From positions 62,001 through 126,000 of the forward strand of contig NZ_AGTR01000026.1 in NCBI RefSeq assembly GCF_000235625.1: DNA of 64,000 bases, given 5' to 3'. The notes below the pieces were generated by a model that saw only the letters and a program-made list of their open reading frames with translations, did no database searches and was not told where the DNA came from. The translations under genes were made by a program, and so were the position numbers. The stretch is from Marinobacter manganoxydans MnI7-9 (GTDB taxonomy: Bacteria > Pseudomonadota > Gammaproteobacteria > Pseudomonadales > Oleiphilaceae). Below are positions 31,748-41,986 of this stretch, one piece after another (position 1 is the first letter of the stretch; each line of letters opens with the position of its first letter).

Positions 31748-32989
31748 TCAGACGTTATCGGTGCTTTCGTTCCGAAGCGCCTGAAAGCCGCGTTCAAGAT
31801 CGGTTTTCAGGTCTTCTACGGCTTCGATCCCCACGGAAATCCGTACCAGATTCTCCGTGATCCCGGCCCGCGCCTTATCCTCCGGGGATAGTCGCCCGTG
31901 AGTGGTTGTGGCCGGGTGGGTGATCGTGGTCTTGACGTCACCGAGGTTTGCGGTGATGGAGATCATCCGGGTGCCATCGATGAAGCGCCATGCCTCCTCC
32001 CGCGCACCCTTGAGCTGGAACGACAGCACACCACCAAATCCGGTCTGCTGCTTTTTCGCCAGCTCATGTTGCGGATGACTCTGGAGCCCGGCATAGAAAA
32101 CACGTTCAACTGCCGGCTGTTGCTCCAGCCACAGGGCCAACTCTAACGCATTGTCACAGTGGGCGCGCATACGAATTGGTAAGGTTTCCAGGCCCTTCTG
32201 AAACACCCAGGCGTTGAAGGGGCTCATGGTGGGGCCGGCAGAACGAAGGAAGCCATAGACCTCTTCCATCATCTTCTCTGATCCGACCACGACGCCTCCC
32301 ACGCAGCGACCCTGACCATCCAGATATTTGGTCGCCGAGTGAATCACGATGTCTGCGCCCTGCTCCAGCGGGCGCTGGAGCACCGGCGTGCAGAAGCAGT
32401 TATCGACTACGAACAGGGCGTCGTTGTCTCTTGCCAGCTGCCCCAGGATCTCCATATCGGCCACTTCGCACAGCGGATTGGACGGCGTTTCAATAAACAG
32501 CATCCGGGTTTCGGGACGGATCGAAGCCTGCCACTCTTCCATATCCGTCAGACTGACAAACGTGGTTTCCACCCCGAAACGTGCCATGTATTTCTGGAAC
32601 AACACGTTGGTGGTGCCGAACACACCCCGGGAGCAGATCACATGATCGCCGCTCTTCAGTAGCGCCATGCAGGTGCTCAGGATCGCAGACATACCGGATG
32701 CGGTGGCGACGGCACGTTCACCGCCTTCCATGGCCGCGATCCGACCTTCAAACGCCTGGACCGTAGGGTTGGTAAACCTGGAGTAGATGTTTCCGGGCTC
32801 TTCGCCGCCAAATCGCGCCGCCGCCTGGGCCGCGCTGCCATAAACGAAGCTGGACGTGGGGAATATCGCGTCGCTGTGCTCAAGCTGCCCGGTGCGGATC
32901 TGCCCTGCCCTCACGGCCAGGGTGTCCACGGACATCCCGTCCAGGTCGGACTCCGGGATCCAGACAGTTTCTTCGCGGCGAAAAGTCAT
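31748..32989 (-). CDS. metZ: O-succinylhomoserine sulfhydrylase
   Basis: A 413-residue PLP enzyme of the Cys/Met metabolism family. It makes homocysteine from O-succinylhomoserine and sulfide, a direct-sulfhydrylation route that would use the sulfide produced by CysI and feed MetH. The PLP lysine lies in HSATKYLDGQGRCVGG (near residue 212). The N-terminal LAVRAGQIRTGQLEHSDAIFPTSSFVYGSA matches MetZ more than MetB. The ATG follows AGGAG at a good distance. It lies 26 nt downstream of purF, the pseudomonad arrangement. Substrate preference over O-acetylhomoserine is inferred. Confidence 0.92.
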   Translation of the reverse strand: MTFRREETVWIPESDLDGMSVDTLAVRAGQIRTGQLEHSDAIFPTSSFVYGSAAQAAARFGGEEPGNIYSRFTNPTVQAFEGRIAAMEGGERAVATASGMSAILSTCMALLKSGDHVICSRGVFGTTNVLFQKYMARFGVETTFVSLTDMEEWQASIRPETRMLFIETPSNPLCEVADMEILGQLARDNDALFVVDNCFCTPVLQRPLEQGADIVIHSATKYLDGQGRCVGGVVVGSEKMMEEVYGFLRSAGPTMSPFNAWVFQKGLETLPIRMRAHCDNALELALWLEQQPAVERVFYAGLQSHPQHELAKKQQTGFGGVLSFQLKGAREEAWRFIDGTRMISITANLGDVKTTITHPATTTHGRLSPEDKARAGITENLVRISVGIEAVEDLKTDLERGFQALRNESTDNV

Positions 32990-33015
32990 CTACATCTCCT
33001 GCCTGAAAGCGGCGT

Positions 33016-34542
33016 TCAGTCTTCGTCGTTATGCAAGTCGATAATGCCATTGTCCCCGTCAGCACCACCGGCACTTTCGGATCGCTTTTCGTCATTGCGC
33101 AAGCCGTCAATGCGGCTCAGATACGCTTCATCGACATCACCGGTCACATAATCGCCAGTGAATACCGAGCACTCCCATCCCTCAATGTCATCGTTCACTT
33201 CACTGACGCAGGTTATAAGGTCCTCCAGATCCTGATAGAGCAGCCAGTCGGCACCAATCAGTTCCCGGATTTGCTCTACGGTGCGCCCGTGGGCAATCAG
33301 CTCACTGGCGGAGGGCATGTCGATACCATACACGTTCGGGTAGCGAACTGGAGGCGCCGCAGACGCAAAATAGACCTTACGGGCACCGGCATCCCGAGCC
33401 ATCTGGACGATTTCCTTGCAGGTGGTACCGCGAACGATGGAATCATCCACCAGCATCACGTTTTTGCCACGAAACTCCAGATCGATCGGGTTAAGCTTCT
33501 GTCGGACCGATTTCTTGCGCATTTTCTGGCCCGGCATGATGAATGTCCGGCCGATGTAGCGGTTTTTGATAAAGCCTTCACGGAATTTCACCCCCAGACG
33601 ATGCGCCATCTGCATGGCCGACGTTCGGCTGGTGTCCGGAATCGGCATGACAACGTCGATATCGTGATCCGGTGTCTCGCGGAGCACTTTCTCCGCGAGG
33701 GTTTCGCCCATGCGCAGGCGAGCCTTGTAAACGGACACCTTGTCTATGATGGAGTCAGGCCGGGCGAAATACACGTGTTCGAAAATGCACGGGTACAGAT
33801 GCGGCTGGTCGGCGCACTGGCGGGTGTAGAGGGTACCGTCAGTTTCGATATAGACCGCCTCGCCCGGGGCAATATCGCGCACGAGGGTGTAGCCCGCTGC
33901 GTTCAGGGCAACGCTTTCAGAGGCAATCATGTATTCCTTGCGGCCATTCTCATCGGTGCGTTCGCCGTAGCAGGCAGGCCGGATACCATTCGGGTCCCGG
34001 AAGCCAACAATGCCATAGCCGGTAATCATGGCAATAACGGCGTAGGCACCCCGGCAGCGTTTATGAACCGCGCTCACCGCAGAGAAGATCTCATCCTTGG
34101 TCGGGTCCAGCTTGCCAAGCTTCTGCAATTCATGGGCGAACACGTTCAACAGCACTTCCGAGTCGGAGTTCGTGTTGATGTGGCGCAGATCGGTCCGGAA
34201 CAGGTCCTTGCTGAGATCATCAGCATTGGTCAGGTTGCCGTTGTGAGCCAGTGTAATGCCATACGGGCTGTTCACATAGAACGGCTGGGCTTCGGCGGAG
34301 CTGGAACTGCCAGCAGTCGGATAGCGCACGTGGCCTATACCCACGTTGCCCACCAGACGACGCATATGACGGGTATGGAAAACATCCCGTACCAGGCCAT
34401 TGTCCTTGCGGAGGAAAAACCGTTCATCCTGAAATGTCACAATGCCCGCCGCGTCCTGGCCCCGGTGCTGAAGTACAGTCAGCGCATCATAGAGCGACTG
34501 ATTGACGTTGGAAGTACTGACGATGCCGACAATGCCACACAT
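33016..34542 (-). CDS. purF: Amidophosphoribosyltransferase
   Basis: A 508-residue enzyme that converts PRPP and glutamine to phosphoribosylamine, the first committed step of purine synthesis. The N-terminal glutaminase nucleophile is Cys2 (MCGIVGIV), with no propeptide. Other glutaminase residues are in [17 protein letters not shown] and [11 protein letters not shown]. The PRPP loop is [12 protein letters not shown] near residues 365-376. The gene is in the cvpA-purF-metZ string. A long open frame on the opposite strand is a codon-usage shadow. Confidence 0.97.
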   Translation of the reverse strand: MCGIVGIVSTSNVNQSLYDALTVLQHRGQDAAGIVTFQDERFFLRKDNGLVRDVFHTRHMRRLVGNVGIGHVRYPTAGSSSSAEAQPFYVNSPYGITLAHNGNLTNADDLSKDLFRTDLRHINTNSDSEVLLNVFAHELQKLGKLDPTKDEIFSAVSAVHKRCRGAYAVIAMITGYGIVGFRDPNGIRPACYGERTDENGRKEYMIASESVALNAAGYTLVRDIAPGEAVYIETDGTLYTRQCADQPHLYPCIFEHVYFARPDSIIDKVSVYKARLRMGETLAEKVLRETPDHDIDVVMPIPDTSRTSAMQMAHRLGVKFREGFIKNRYIGRTFIMPGQKMRKKSVRQKLNPIDLEFRGKNVMLVDDSIVRGTTCKEIVQMARDAGARKVYFASAAPPVRYPNVYGIDMPSASELIAHGRTVEQIRELIGADWLLYQDLEDLITCVSEVNDDIEGWECSVFTGDYVTGDVDEAYLSRIDGLRNDEKRSESAGGADGDNGIIDLHNDED

Positions 34543-34576
34543 GGATAAGTGTATCTCCGAGTGTTAAAACTGAATG

Positions 34577-35146
34577 TTAGCGGGACACGGACGCGGGTTC
34601 CACGCCTTCCTGCTCTGTAACGGAATCCGGTTCCGGCGCGTTTTCAGGCGCAGGCCCAAGAAAGCGCGCAAATTCATCGCCCAGGGTCCGTCTGGACCAG
34701 TCTTCAACCACCGCCAGGCGATCGATAATGATCGAGGTTCGCCACCAGGTATCCTGGGCCAGCGGTGTGTAACGGGTAAATGCAATCGCAACGATCACCA
34801 CCACCACGCCCCGCAAAAGGCCAAAACCCATTCCAAGCACCCGATCGGTGGCCGACAAGCCGGTAGCTCGAATCAGATGACCGATCATGTTGTTGATGAT
34901 GGCACCGACGATGAGCGTTCCAAAGAAAAGTATGGCAAAAGCAGCAATCAGCCGGACAAGCGGTGTTTCAACCGTGCTCTCCAGCAGGGACTGCATCTGG
35001 GGGTGGAAGGTTCTGGCCAGGATAAACGCGCCCACCCAGGTCACCAGCGAGAGGGCTTCCCGTACAAAACCCCGTTTCAGACTGATGAGGGTGGAAACTG
35101 TAATCAGGGCGATAATGACCCAGTCAATCCAGATCAGCGCTTCCAT
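34577..35146 (-). CDS. cvpA: CvpA family membrane protein
   Basis: A 189-residue inner-membrane protein of the colicin V production family. Four helices are visible at about residues 5-25, 30-50, 65-85 and 105-125, and the sequence IDWVIIALITVSTLISLKRGFVREALSLV is the family start. In E. coli cvpA precedes purF and affects envelope integrity under bile stress; the biochemical role is unsettled. The C-terminal ~60 residues are soluble and acidic. The neighbours dedD and purF reproduce the usual order dedD-cvpA-purF. Confidence 0.9.
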   Translation of the reverse strand: MEALIWIDWVIIALITVSTLISLKRGFVREALSLVTWVGAFILARTFHPQMQSLLESTVETPLVRLIAAFAILFFGTLIVGAIINNMIGHLIRATGLSATDRVLGMGFGLLRGVVVVIVAIAFTRYTPLAQDTWWRTSIIIDRLAVVEDWSRRTLGDEFARFLGPAPENAPEPDSVTEQEGVEPASVSR

Positions 35147-35237
35147 TGAAAACCCGGTGGAGAAAAGGAAGCGCGAATTCTATCAGGAAACCCCGGTTCG
35201 CCAAACCGCAAGACACACATAAACCGGACCCCGGGCG

Positions 35238-35909
35238 TTATTTTTCGCCGGAGGTCACCAGGCTGTTAAGACCAAAGGCATCGTCCAGAGCCCTTTTGGC
35301 GGATTCGGCCTCGGTTTTTGACGCAAAGGGCCCGCTGAAGACCCTTGTCAGCGTTGTGTCGCCGCGGACAACCTCCTGAAGATGCGAGCCATAGCCCTTT
35401 TCCCGGACCTGATCTCTCAAGCGTCGGGCGTTGTCGGCATTGCCAAAGCTGCCCAACTGCACCACCCAGGCGCCATCCAGCGACCGCTCATACTCTGCAG
35501 CTTCTGTGGCAGCATTCTCCGAGGTCTGTTCAGATGTCTGAGCCGGCTCATTGGTGGATTCCTGAGCGTTGCCGCTCTCGGGCTGGGCAGCATCGGACGA
35601 ATCGGTTACGTCCTGCATCTCATCCTGGCCAGGCGCCTCTTCGAGGATACGATAACCCGGGGAATCCCCTGCTTCTTGCGCGCTTGAGGGTGCTGCCAGG
35701 CCGCTATCGCTGGACTCAAGACCGTAAGACGGCGCCGGCGCCAATTCCGATTCGGGCGCTTCCACTTCAGGGAAAGGCGGCTCTTCCGGAATCTTGATGG
35801 TTGTGGACGTGCGCTCGGAATGAGGCTCATCAAAAAGCATGGGAACAAAGATAACCGCCAGGGAAACAAGTACCAGCGCCCCGATTATTCTCTGTTTCAG
35901 TCCATCCAC
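35238..35909 (-). CDS. dedD: SPOR-domain division protein, DedD-like
   Basis: A 223-residue bitopic protein. The inner-membrane helix (about 8-24, RIIGALVLVSLAVIFVPML) is followed by a low-complexity Pro/Glu/Ser/Gln linker (about 30-140) in the periplasm. A C-terminal SPOR domain (about 145-220: AWVVQLGSFGNADNARRLRDQVREKG) binds denuded peptidoglycan at the septum. The start is GTG at 35909 with GGGAG upstream; no ATG is available in frame. In E. coli DedD assists FtsN during constriction. It sits between folC and cvpA, as in most gammaproteobacteria. Confidence 0.88.
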   Translation of the reverse strand: MDGLKQRIIGALVLVSLAVIFVPMLFDEPHSERTSTTIKIPEEPPFPEVEAPESELAPAPSYGLESSDSGLAAPSSAQEAGDSPGYRILEEAPGQDEMQDVTDSSDAAQPESGNAQESTNEPAQTSEQTSENAATEAAEYERSLDGAWVVQLGSFGNADNARRLRDQVREKGYGSHLQEVVRGDTTLTRVFSGPFASKTEAESAKRALDDAFGLNSLVTSGEK

Positions 35910-36032
35910 GTTGCTAGGCTCCCAACTGTTATGACTGCGCCCCGACGGGCACCCATGCGCAGATACTAACTGGCCGGCAAGCGGAACTCAAAGTGTCAGG
36001 CACGGCCATGGACAAAGTTTAAGGCGGCCTGC

Positions 36033-37355
36033 CTAGCTTCCGGCTACCTTGCCAGCGAGCAGAATCTCGCGTGCTTCAGCGACCGTGAAGAAAGAACCGA
36101 ACACAACCACAAGATCGTTCGGGTCAGCCACGGCCAATGCTGAAACCAAGCCCTCCCGCACGGATTCAAAAGCCGTCGCCTGGATCCCTGAATCGGACAG
36201 TCTTGCTTGCAGGTCTTGACCGGACAGGCCTCTTGGTACCTTGAGACCGGCCAGATACCAGGCATCGACCACATCAACCATGGCTCTGCCCACACCTGCC
36301 ACGTCCTTGTCAGCGAGGGCGCCATAAACACCATGCACCCGTCTGCCCGGGGATTTTAGTTGACTCAGCTGACCAGACAACCAACCGGCAGCATGAGGGT
36401 TATGGCCAACATCCAGGAAGATATCCGGTGCGGAACCAACACGCTCGAAACGCCCGGGTACACTCAGACCTGAAAGCACCTGCTCAATGACTGGTACCGG
36501 CAGGTTCGGTTCAAGCTCGCGTATGGCAACCACGGCGGCTGCCACGCTTTTGATCGGCAATGGACCGGCGGGCAGACGAATCGCCCGGCCTTTATGGCGA
36601 AGCTCTACCGCCGGAGCATCATCGCCTGCTCGCTGCTCAGTCACCAGCTCATAATCACGCCCCAGCAGAGCCAGTTCGACTTTCTGCGCAGTGGCCTGCT
36701 GGAGCACCGAACGTGGCGGATCGGAATCGGCATAGACCGAGGGGATGCCCGGCCTAAGGACACCGGCCTTTTCAAACCCGATGACTTCGCGATTGTCGCC
36801 AAGGAAGGCAACATGATCGATGTCCACCGATGTCAGGATGGCAAAATCCGCGTCCAGGACATTGACAGCATCCAGCCGCCCACCCAGGCCAACCTCCAGC
36901 ACCCAGTCGTCGAGGCCCGCATTGGCAAAGGCCACGAAGGCGGCAAGGGTTCCGAATTCAAAATAGGTGAGAGAGACGTTTCCGCGTGATTCTTCAACGG
37001 CTTCGAACGCGCTGACAAGCGCGTCGTCGGAGATATCCTCACCATTAAGACGCACACGTTCGTTATAGCGTTGTAGATGGGGCGAGGTGTAGGCGCCAGT
37101 CCGGCGGCCAGCCGCGCGCAAAAGCGCCTCAACAGTAGCAACCGCGCTGCCTTTGCCGTTAGTGCCAGCCACAGTGATGATCCGGGCGGACGGCTTTCGT
37201 CGGAACAACCGCCGCAGGACCACGAGGACCCGGTCCAGGCCAAGATCAATCTCTGTAGGGTGTATCGCTTCCAGGTAGGTAAGCCACTGATCGACGGTGG
37301 CACCAGCCCCCGGCGATGCCGGGGGCTGGTCTGCAGGGTTACTCGGCAGGGGCAT
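36033..37355 (-). CDS. folC: Bifunctional folylpolyglutamate/dihydrofolate synthase
   Basis: A 440-residue Mur-ligase-family enzyme that adds glutamate to dihydropteroate and to reduced folates. The ATP loop is [13 protein letters not shown] near residues 55-67, and [19 protein letters not shown] is the family's second signature. [16 protein letters not shown] marks the start of the C-terminal domain. I place the start at the ATG at 37355, giving [10 protein letters not shown], which overlaps accD by 17 nt. An in-frame start 90 nt upstream would run deep into accD and adds an implausible basic stretch. The ribosome-binding site is weak, suggesting coupling with accD. Confidence 0.92.
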   Translation of the reverse strand: MPLPSNPADQPPASPGAGATVDQWLTYLEAIHPTEIDLGLDRVLVVLRRLFRRKPSARIITVAGTNGKGSAVATVEALLRAAGRRTGAYTSPHLQRYNERVRLNGEDISDDALVSAFEAVEESRGNVSLTYFEFGTLAAFVAFANAGLDDWVLEVGLGGRLDAVNVLDADFAILTSVDIDHVAFLGDNREVIGFEKAGVLRPGIPSVYADSDPPRSVLQQATAQKVELALLGRDYELVTEQRAGDDAPAVELRHKGRAIRLPAGPLPIKSVAAAVVAIRELEPNLPVPVIEQVLSGLSVPGRFERVGSAPDIFLDVGHNPHAAGWLSGQLSQLKSPGRRVHGVYGALADKDVAGVGRAMVDVVDAWYLAGLKVPRGLSGQDLQARLSDSGIQATAFESVREGLVSALAVADPNDLVVVFGSFFTVAEAREILLAGKVAGS

Positions 37356-38265
37356 CGGTTTCGGGCTTCTCCGAGACTTCAAACTCGATCGGGTCTTCGG
37401 TTCCCGGGCGCTCCTGGCCGGTAAACTTGGCCAGCACATGAGCAATGCGTTCGCGCATCTGGTGGCGATGGAGAATCATGTCAATCGCGCCGTGCTCAAG
37501 CAGGAACTCACTACGCTGGAAACCTTCCGGCAGTTTTTCACGAACCGTCTGTTCGATAACCCGGGGGCCGGCGAAGCCGATCAATGCGTTTGGCTCTGCA
37601 ATGTTGAGATCCCCCAGCATGGCCAGACTGGCGGACACGCCACCGAAGACAGGGTCCGTCATCACAGAGATATAGGGAATACCCTCAACTTTCATCCTCT
37701 CAAGCACAGCGGCTGTCTTCGACATCTGCATCAATGACAGGATCGCTTCCTGCATGCGGGCGCCGCCGCTGGCTGAGAAGCAGACCAACGGGATACGCTC
37801 CTTGAGAGCAACATTTGCGGCCTGGACAAACTTCTCCCCGACCACTTGCCCCATAGAGCCACCAAGGAATCCAAATTCGAACGCGCAGGCAACTAAAGGA
37901 ACCCCGAGCGTCGTGCCTTTCATTGCTACGAGGGCATCCTTTTCCCCAGTGGCTTTCTGCGCCTGGGACAAACGATCTTTGTACCGCTTACTATCCTTGA
38001 ACTTCAATCGGTCCCAAGGCTCAAGCTCAGCGGCAACTTCTTCACGACCCTCCGGATCAAGAAAAATTTCGAGGCGCCGACGCGCAGTCACCCTCAGGTG
38101 GTGGTTGCATTTGGGGCAAACATCCAGGTTTTTCTCAAGTTCCGGCTTGTAGAGAAAGGCACCGCATTTGGGGCATTTCTTCCACAACCCCTCAGGAACG
38201 CCCGTTCTCTGTTTCGACTCCGAGCGAATCTTGCTCGGCATTATCTTGTCCAGCCAGTTACTCAT
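37339..38265 (-). CDS. accD: Acetyl-CoA carboxylase carboxyltransferase beta subunit
   Basis: A 308-residue subunit that, with AccA, transfers CO2 from carboxybiotin to acetyl-CoA, forming malonyl-CoA for fatty-acid synthesis. The zinc ribbon is C31-x2-C34-x15-C50-x2-C53, and the crotonase-fold core contains [21 protein letters not shown] and [12 protein letters not shown]. The last ~15 residues are acidic ([15 protein letters not shown]) and overlap the folC start. It follows trpA by 46 nt in the trp-accD-folC run common in gammaproteobacteria. Confidence 0.97.
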   Translation of the reverse strand: MSNWLDKIMPSKIRSESKQRTGVPEGLWKKCPKCGAFLYKPELEKNLDVCPKCNHHLRVTARRRLEIFLDPEGREEVAAELEPWDRLKFKDSKRYKDRLSQAQKATGEKDALVAMKGTTLGVPLVACAFEFGFLGGSMGQVVGEKFVQAANVALKERIPLVCFSASGGARMQEAILSLMQMSKTAAVLERMKVEGIPYISVMTDPVFGGVSASLAMLGDLNIAEPNALIGFAGPRVIEQTVREKLPEGFQRSEFLLEHGAIDMILHRHQMRERIAHVLAKFTGQERPGTEDPIEFEVSEKPETDAPAE

Positions 38266-38311
38266 GGTCTCATCCTGTCCTTTGACGCCTGTTTGCCCTC
38301 CTCCCCTTCAT

Positions 38312-39124
38312 TCAGGAGGCGAGACTGTCCAGTGCTTCACGCATCGGGTGGAGCAGATCCGTCAATGCCCGCTTGAGCTGGTCGGTATCTGCCTGATTTC
38401 TGGCTATTGTATCGACCAGGACGCTGCCAACAATTACACCATCGGATACCCGACCGACCGCCGCGGCAGTTTCCGCATCACGAATACCGAAACCAACACC
38501 CACCGGGAGAGCTGTCAGTTCGTGAATATGATTCACCTTGGCAGCTACCTCTTCCACGTTGATGGTGGCCGATCCCGTCACACCCTTGATAGAAACATAG
38601 TACACATAACCGGAGGAGTGCTCACTGATTGCCCGGATCCGGTCATCGGTCGTGGTTGGTGAAAGCAGGAAGATGGCGTCGAGATTTCGCTGGGTGAACA
38701 GCGGAGCAACCTCGTCGGCCTCTTCCGGTGGCAAGTCAACGGTCAGAATGCCGTCGACGCCAGCATCCTTGGCAGCATCCGCAAAACGCTCGTAGCCCAT
38801 GGCTTCCATCGGGTTCAGGTAGCCCATCAAAACCACCGGAGTTGCGTCGTCTGACTTCCGGAACTCCTTGACCATGGCAATCACCTGCCTCAGCGAGGTA
38901 CCGTGCACCAGGGCCCGCTCACAGGCAAGCTGGATTACCGGGCCGTCTGCCATGGGGTCAGAGAACGGCACCCCCAGCTCGATAATATCTGCCCCCGCCT
39001 CAACCAGCGTGTGCATCAGATCTACCGTGACATCGGGATGCGGGTCACCGGCAGTAATATAGGGAATAAGTGCCTTACGACCTTGTCCTTTCAGGGCCTT
39101 GAGGACCCCTTCAATTCGGCTCAT
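38312..39124 (-). CDS. trpA: Tryptophan synthase alpha subunit
   Basis: A 270-residue TIM barrel that cleaves indole-3-glycerol phosphate to indole and channels it to TrpB. Catalytic acids are in [14 protein letters not shown] (Glu near residue 49, Asp near 60), with the substrate loop at [15 protein letters not shown]. The start is the ATG at 39124 ([13 protein letters not shown]), preceded by AGGAG and 19 nt after trpB. The longer in-frame reading is not supported, because it would run back into trpB. Confidence 0.96.
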   Translation of the reverse strand: MSRIEGVLKALKGQGRKALIPYITAGDPHPDVTVDLMHTLVEAGADIIELGVPFSDPMADGPVIQLACERALVHGTSLRQVIAMVKEFRKSDDATPVVLMGYLNPMEAMGYERFADAAKDAGVDGILTVDLPPEEADEVAPLFTQRNLDAIFLLSPTTTDDRIRAISEHSSGYVYYVSIKGVTGSATINVEEVAAKVNHIHELTALPVGVGFGIRDAETAAAVGRVSDGVIVGSVLVDTIARNQADTDQLKRALTDLLHPMREALDSLAS

Positions 39125-39143
39125 GCCTGCTCCTGTTAATTCT

Positions 39144-40364
39144 TCAGATCTCGATGCCTTCAAGCTTGGCAACCGTGTTAATGTCCTTGTCGCCACGCCC
39201 GGAAACGTTAATGACAACGGTCTGGTCTTTGTCCATGGTCGCCGCCAGTTTGATGGCATAAGCGACAGCGTGAGCCGTTTCCAGCGCGGGCATAATGCCC
39301 TCGACGCGGGTCAATTTCCGGAACCCTTCCATCGCTTCGTCATCGGTAACGGACACATAATTGGCACGGCCAATGTCCTTCAACCAGCTGTGCTCTGGAC
39401 CCACCCCTGGATAGTCCAGGCCGGCACTCACCGAATGCGTACCTGCGATCTGGCCATTTTCGTCCTCCATCAGGTAGGTGCGGTTACCGTGAAGCACGCC
39501 AGGACGACCGGCACAGAGTGGTGCCGCGTGTTTGCCAGTATCAATGCCCAGGCCGCCAGCCTCGACACCGTAAAGCTGTACCGATTCGTCAGAAAGGAAC
39601 GGATAGAACATGCCAATGGCGTTGGAACCACCACCCACACAAGCGACCAGGGCATCCGGCAACTTGCCGGTTTTCTCCAGCGCCTGACGACGGGTTTCCC
39701 GACCGATTACCGACTGGAAATCCCGGACCAGCAGCGGATATGGATGCGGCCCCGCAACGGTACCAATGATATAGAAAGTGTCGTCCACGTGAGCCACCCA
39801 GTCACGCATCGCATCGTTCATGGCATCCTTTAGGGTTTTGGTGCCACCCTGAACGGCATGTACCGTCGCGCCCAGAAGCTTCATCCGGAACACGTTCAGA
39901 GACTGTCGCTGGACATCCTCCGCGCCCATGAACACATGGCATTCAAGACCCAGACGCGCGCAAACAGTGGCAGTGGCAACACCGTGCTGACCCGCACCGG
40001 TTTCGGCAATGATCCGCTTTTTACCGAGGAAACTGGCAAGCAGCGCCTGGCCGATCGTGTTGTTCACCTTATGGGCACCGGTGTGACAAAGATCTTCACG
40101 CTTGAGCCAGATCTGGGCGCCGCCGGTTTCACGGCTGAGACGCTCGGCGAAATACAGCGGGGTTGGCCGGCCAACATAATCCGCCAGTTCCTTGTCGAAC
40201 CGCGCCTGGAATTCCGGATCCTTCTTCAGGCGGGCGTATTCTTTCTCGAGCGTCATCAGGGAATCCATCAGAGTCTCGGAAACAAATCGCCCACCAAAGG
40301 CGCCGAAGTGACCCCGCGCGTCCGGCAGTGCGCTCAGCATTTCTTCAGTCAGTTTTACAGACAC
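39144..40364 (-). CDS. trpB: Tryptophan synthase beta subunit
   Basis: A 406-residue PLP enzyme that joins indole and serine. The Schiff-base lysine is K99 in HTGAHKVNN, the phosphate loop is [15 protein letters not shown], and [13 protein letters not shown] is conserved. The start is GTG at 40364 ([10 protein letters not shown]), with AGAGG six bases upstream, inside the end of trpF (20-nt overlap). An upstream in-frame start would add 26 basic residues and has no support. TrpB-TrpA form the alpha2-beta2 complex, and here they are adjacent in the order B-A. Confidence 0.96.
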   Translation of the reverse strand: MSVKLTEEMLSALPDARGHFGAFGGRFVSETLMDSLMTLEKEYARLKKDPEFQARFDKELADYVGRPTPLYFAERLSRETGGAQIWLKREDLCHTGAHKVNNTIGQALLASFLGKKRIIAETGAGQHGVATATVCARLGLECHVFMGAEDVQRQSLNVFRMKLLGATVHAVQGGTKTLKDAMNDAMRDWVAHVDDTFYIIGTVAGPHPYPLLVRDFQSVIGRETRRQALEKTGKLPDALVACVGGGSNAIGMFYPFLSDESVQLYGVEAGGLGIDTGKHAAPLCAGRPGVLHGNRTYLMEDENGQIAGTHSVSAGLDYPGVGPEHSWLKDIGRANYVSVTDDEAMEGFRKLTRVEGIMPALETAHAVAYAIKLAATMDKDQTVVINVSGRGDKDINTVAKLEGIEI

Positions 40365-40974
40365 GGTGAACCTCTTTAATAAAATGAGAAATTTTCTGGA
40401 TATCCTTGATGCCTTTGTCCTGTTCAACACCGCCACTGACATCTACAGCCCAGGGTTTCACCTGTTTCACAGCGGCAAATACGTTATCAGATGACAAACC
40501 CCCGGCCAATATGATCGGAAGCGGCCGGTAGTCAGGGATCAGATCCCAGTTAAACGATTTTCCTGTGCCTCCATACCGGTCTGGATCCCAGGCGTCGACC
40601 AGCAGGCCGGAAGCATTGTGAAACTCCTCGAAGGCAGCTTCAATCTGCCCCGCCTCTCGGACCCTGATGGCCTTGATCCAGCGTCGACCAAAACTGGCAC
40701 AGAAATCCGCCGATTCGTCGCCATGAAACTGCAGCAAATCCAGTGGCACCCGCTCGAGAACCGCCTCGACTTCCTGCCTGGATGGATTAACAAATAATCC
40801 GACCACCGACATGAACGCCGGAACACGCTTTACCAACTCGGCGGCCTGATCCAATGACACTGACCGGGGACTCGGCTCATAAAAAACCAGGCCCAGGGCG
40901 TCGGCGCCGAATTGAACAGCCCCGTCGATATCCTCGGGGCGGGTAAGGCCGCAAATTTTGACCCTTGCGCTCAT
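40345..40974 (-). CDS. trpF: Phosphoribosylanthranilate isomerase
   Basis: A 209-residue TIM barrel that isomerises phosphoribosylanthranilate in tryptophan synthesis. The general base Cys is in [12 protein letters not shown] (C8) and the general acid Asp is in [14 protein letters not shown]-like sequence near residue 130. The phosphate loop is LAGGLSSDN and VDVSGGVE. The start is the ATG at 40974, which overlaps the truA stop (ATGA). An in-frame longer form would extend into truA. It is a stand-alone TrpF, not fused to TrpC. Confidence 0.95.
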   Translation of the reverse strand: MSARVKICGLTRPEDIDGAVQFGADALGLVFYEPSPRSVSLDQAAELVKRVPAFMSVVGLFVNPSRQEVEAVLERVPLDLLQFHGDESADFCASFGRRWIKAIRVREAGQIEAAFEEFHNASGLLVDAWDPDRYGGTGKSFNWDLIPDYRPLPIILAGGLSSDNVFAAVKQVKPWAVDVSGGVEQDKGIKDIQKISHFIKEVHRVCKTD

Positions 40975-41879
40975 TGGCTCGGAACCCGCTGTTTGACATG
41001 GATGTGTGTTGGGGTGAACGGACTGTTTTCTTCCCGAGTGAACCAGGGCCGCAGAAAGCCCGGGCCGCACTCGACAGCGGGAATCCCTAATTCGTCCGGG
41101 TACCCCACATCGACCAGATACAGACCATGGGGAGGCGCTGTTACACCTGCAGCTGTCCGATCTCTGGCGACCAGTATCTCATGAATCCACTCCGGTCGCT
41201 GCTTTCCCGAACCAACCGCCATCAGGGCACCGGCGATATTCCGGACCATGTGGTGCAAAAACGCGTTGGCCTGCACGTCTATTACGACAAAATCCCGTTT
41301 CCGGGTTACCGAAATACGTTCCAGAAACCGAATCGGTGTTCGAGACTGGCATCCGGCCGCACGGAAAGAGGAAAAGTCATGCTCTCCCGCCAATGCCTGG
41401 GCGGCCCTGTGCATACGATCTGCGTCCAGTGGGCGGAAGGTCCAGCTTACCTGGCCCCGCTGTATACCCGGACGCACTGGATGGTTGTAGATGATGTAAC
41501 GGTAACGCCGATAGGTCGCGGAAAATCGAGCGTGGAAATCACCGACTCCGTTTCCGGCCCAGTGCACGGAAATGTCATCGGGCAGCGCCGTGTTTATACC
41601 CATAACCCAGGAGCGCAGGTTACGGACAGACGGAGTGTCAAAATGAGCAATTTGATAGCTGGCGTGTACGCCGGCATCGGTACGGCCCGCACACACCAGA
41701 TCAACTGGATGGTTCGCAACCTTTGCCACCGCTGCCGTCAGTTCCGCTTCTACAGATCGGACACCGGATTTCTGGAGCTGCCAGCCATGAAACCCACGCC
41801 CATCATATTCGAAGGCAAGTGCGACGCGGCCCGCGCCTACGGCGTTATCGGTGGAGAGCTGCTGAGTCTCGAGAAACAA
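40971..41879 (-). CDS. truA: tRNA pseudouridine(38-40) synthase
   Basis: A 302-residue pseudouridine synthase that modifies positions 38-40 of the anticodon stem. The catalytic Asp is D68 in [11 protein letters not shown]. Other family marks are [14 protein letters not shown] near the start, [18 protein letters not shown]-like sequence, and [11 protein letters not shown]-type [13 protein letters not shown] near residue 220. The only plausible start is TTG at 41879; no ATG or GTG occurs in frame upstream before a stop, or shortly downstream. The ribosome-binding site is weak. It is the first gene of truA-trpF-trpB-trpA-accD-folC. Confidence 0.92.
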   Translation of the reverse strand: MFLETQQLSTDNAVGAGRVALAFEYDGRGFHGWQLQKSGVRSVEAELTAAVAKVANHPVDLVCAGRTDAGVHASYQIAHFDTPSVRNLRSWVMGINTALPDDISVHWAGNGVGDFHARFSATYRRYRYIIYNHPVRPGIQRGQVSWTFRPLDADRMHRAAQALAGEHDFSSFRAAGCQSRTPIRFLERISVTRKRDFVVIDVQANAFLHHMVRNIAGALMAVGSGKQRPEWIHEILVARDRTAAGVTAPPHGLYLVDVGYPDELGIPAVECGPGFLRPWFTREENSPFTPTHIHVKQRVPSQ

Positions 41880-41902
41880 GTGCGAATCCGAAGAGAATGG
41901 TT

Positions 41903-41958
41903 CTATAAAAACAAAGCGCCGACCTTATTGCCGGGAAGATACCCGGCGGCCGGCGCTT
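41903..41958 (-). terminator. Intrinsic terminator after fimV, in the truA leader
   Basis: On the minus strand, a two-tier hairpin forms. An outer 11-bp stem pairs 41914-41924 with 41948-41958 (one mismatch), and an inner stem GCCGGG/CCCGGC pairs 41930-41935 with 41942-41947. It is followed by TTTGTTTTTATAG. This should end fimV transcripts. Because a TATAAT box lies just upstream of it, it may also interrupt transcripts entering truA. Confidence 0.75.
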
Positions 41959-41975
41959 GCTACCTGTCAGACCCG

Positions 41976-41981
41976 ATTATA
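41976..41981 (-). promoter_or_regulatory. -10 box candidate upstream of truA
   Basis: The minus strand reads TATAAT 6 nt past the fimV stop. A poor -35 (TTAAAA, 16-bp spacing, 41998-42003) is possible. It would start transcripts near 41969, about 90 nt before truA and upstream of the hairpin described at 41914-41958. Confidence 0.35.
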
Positions 41982-41986
41982 ACGGA

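Noticed and set aside
33031-34548. Long open frame on the plus strand opposite purF (about 505 codons)
   Set aside because: It covers purF almost exactly. Its composition is that expected from the reverse complement of GC-rich codon usage, with no recognisable domain or ribosome-binding site.
38312-39259. Longer in-frame starts for trpA, trpB (40442), trpF (41070) and folC (37445)
   Set aside because: All would run deep into the preceding gene, add basic low-complexity residues, and lack ribosome-binding sites compared with the internal starts chosen.
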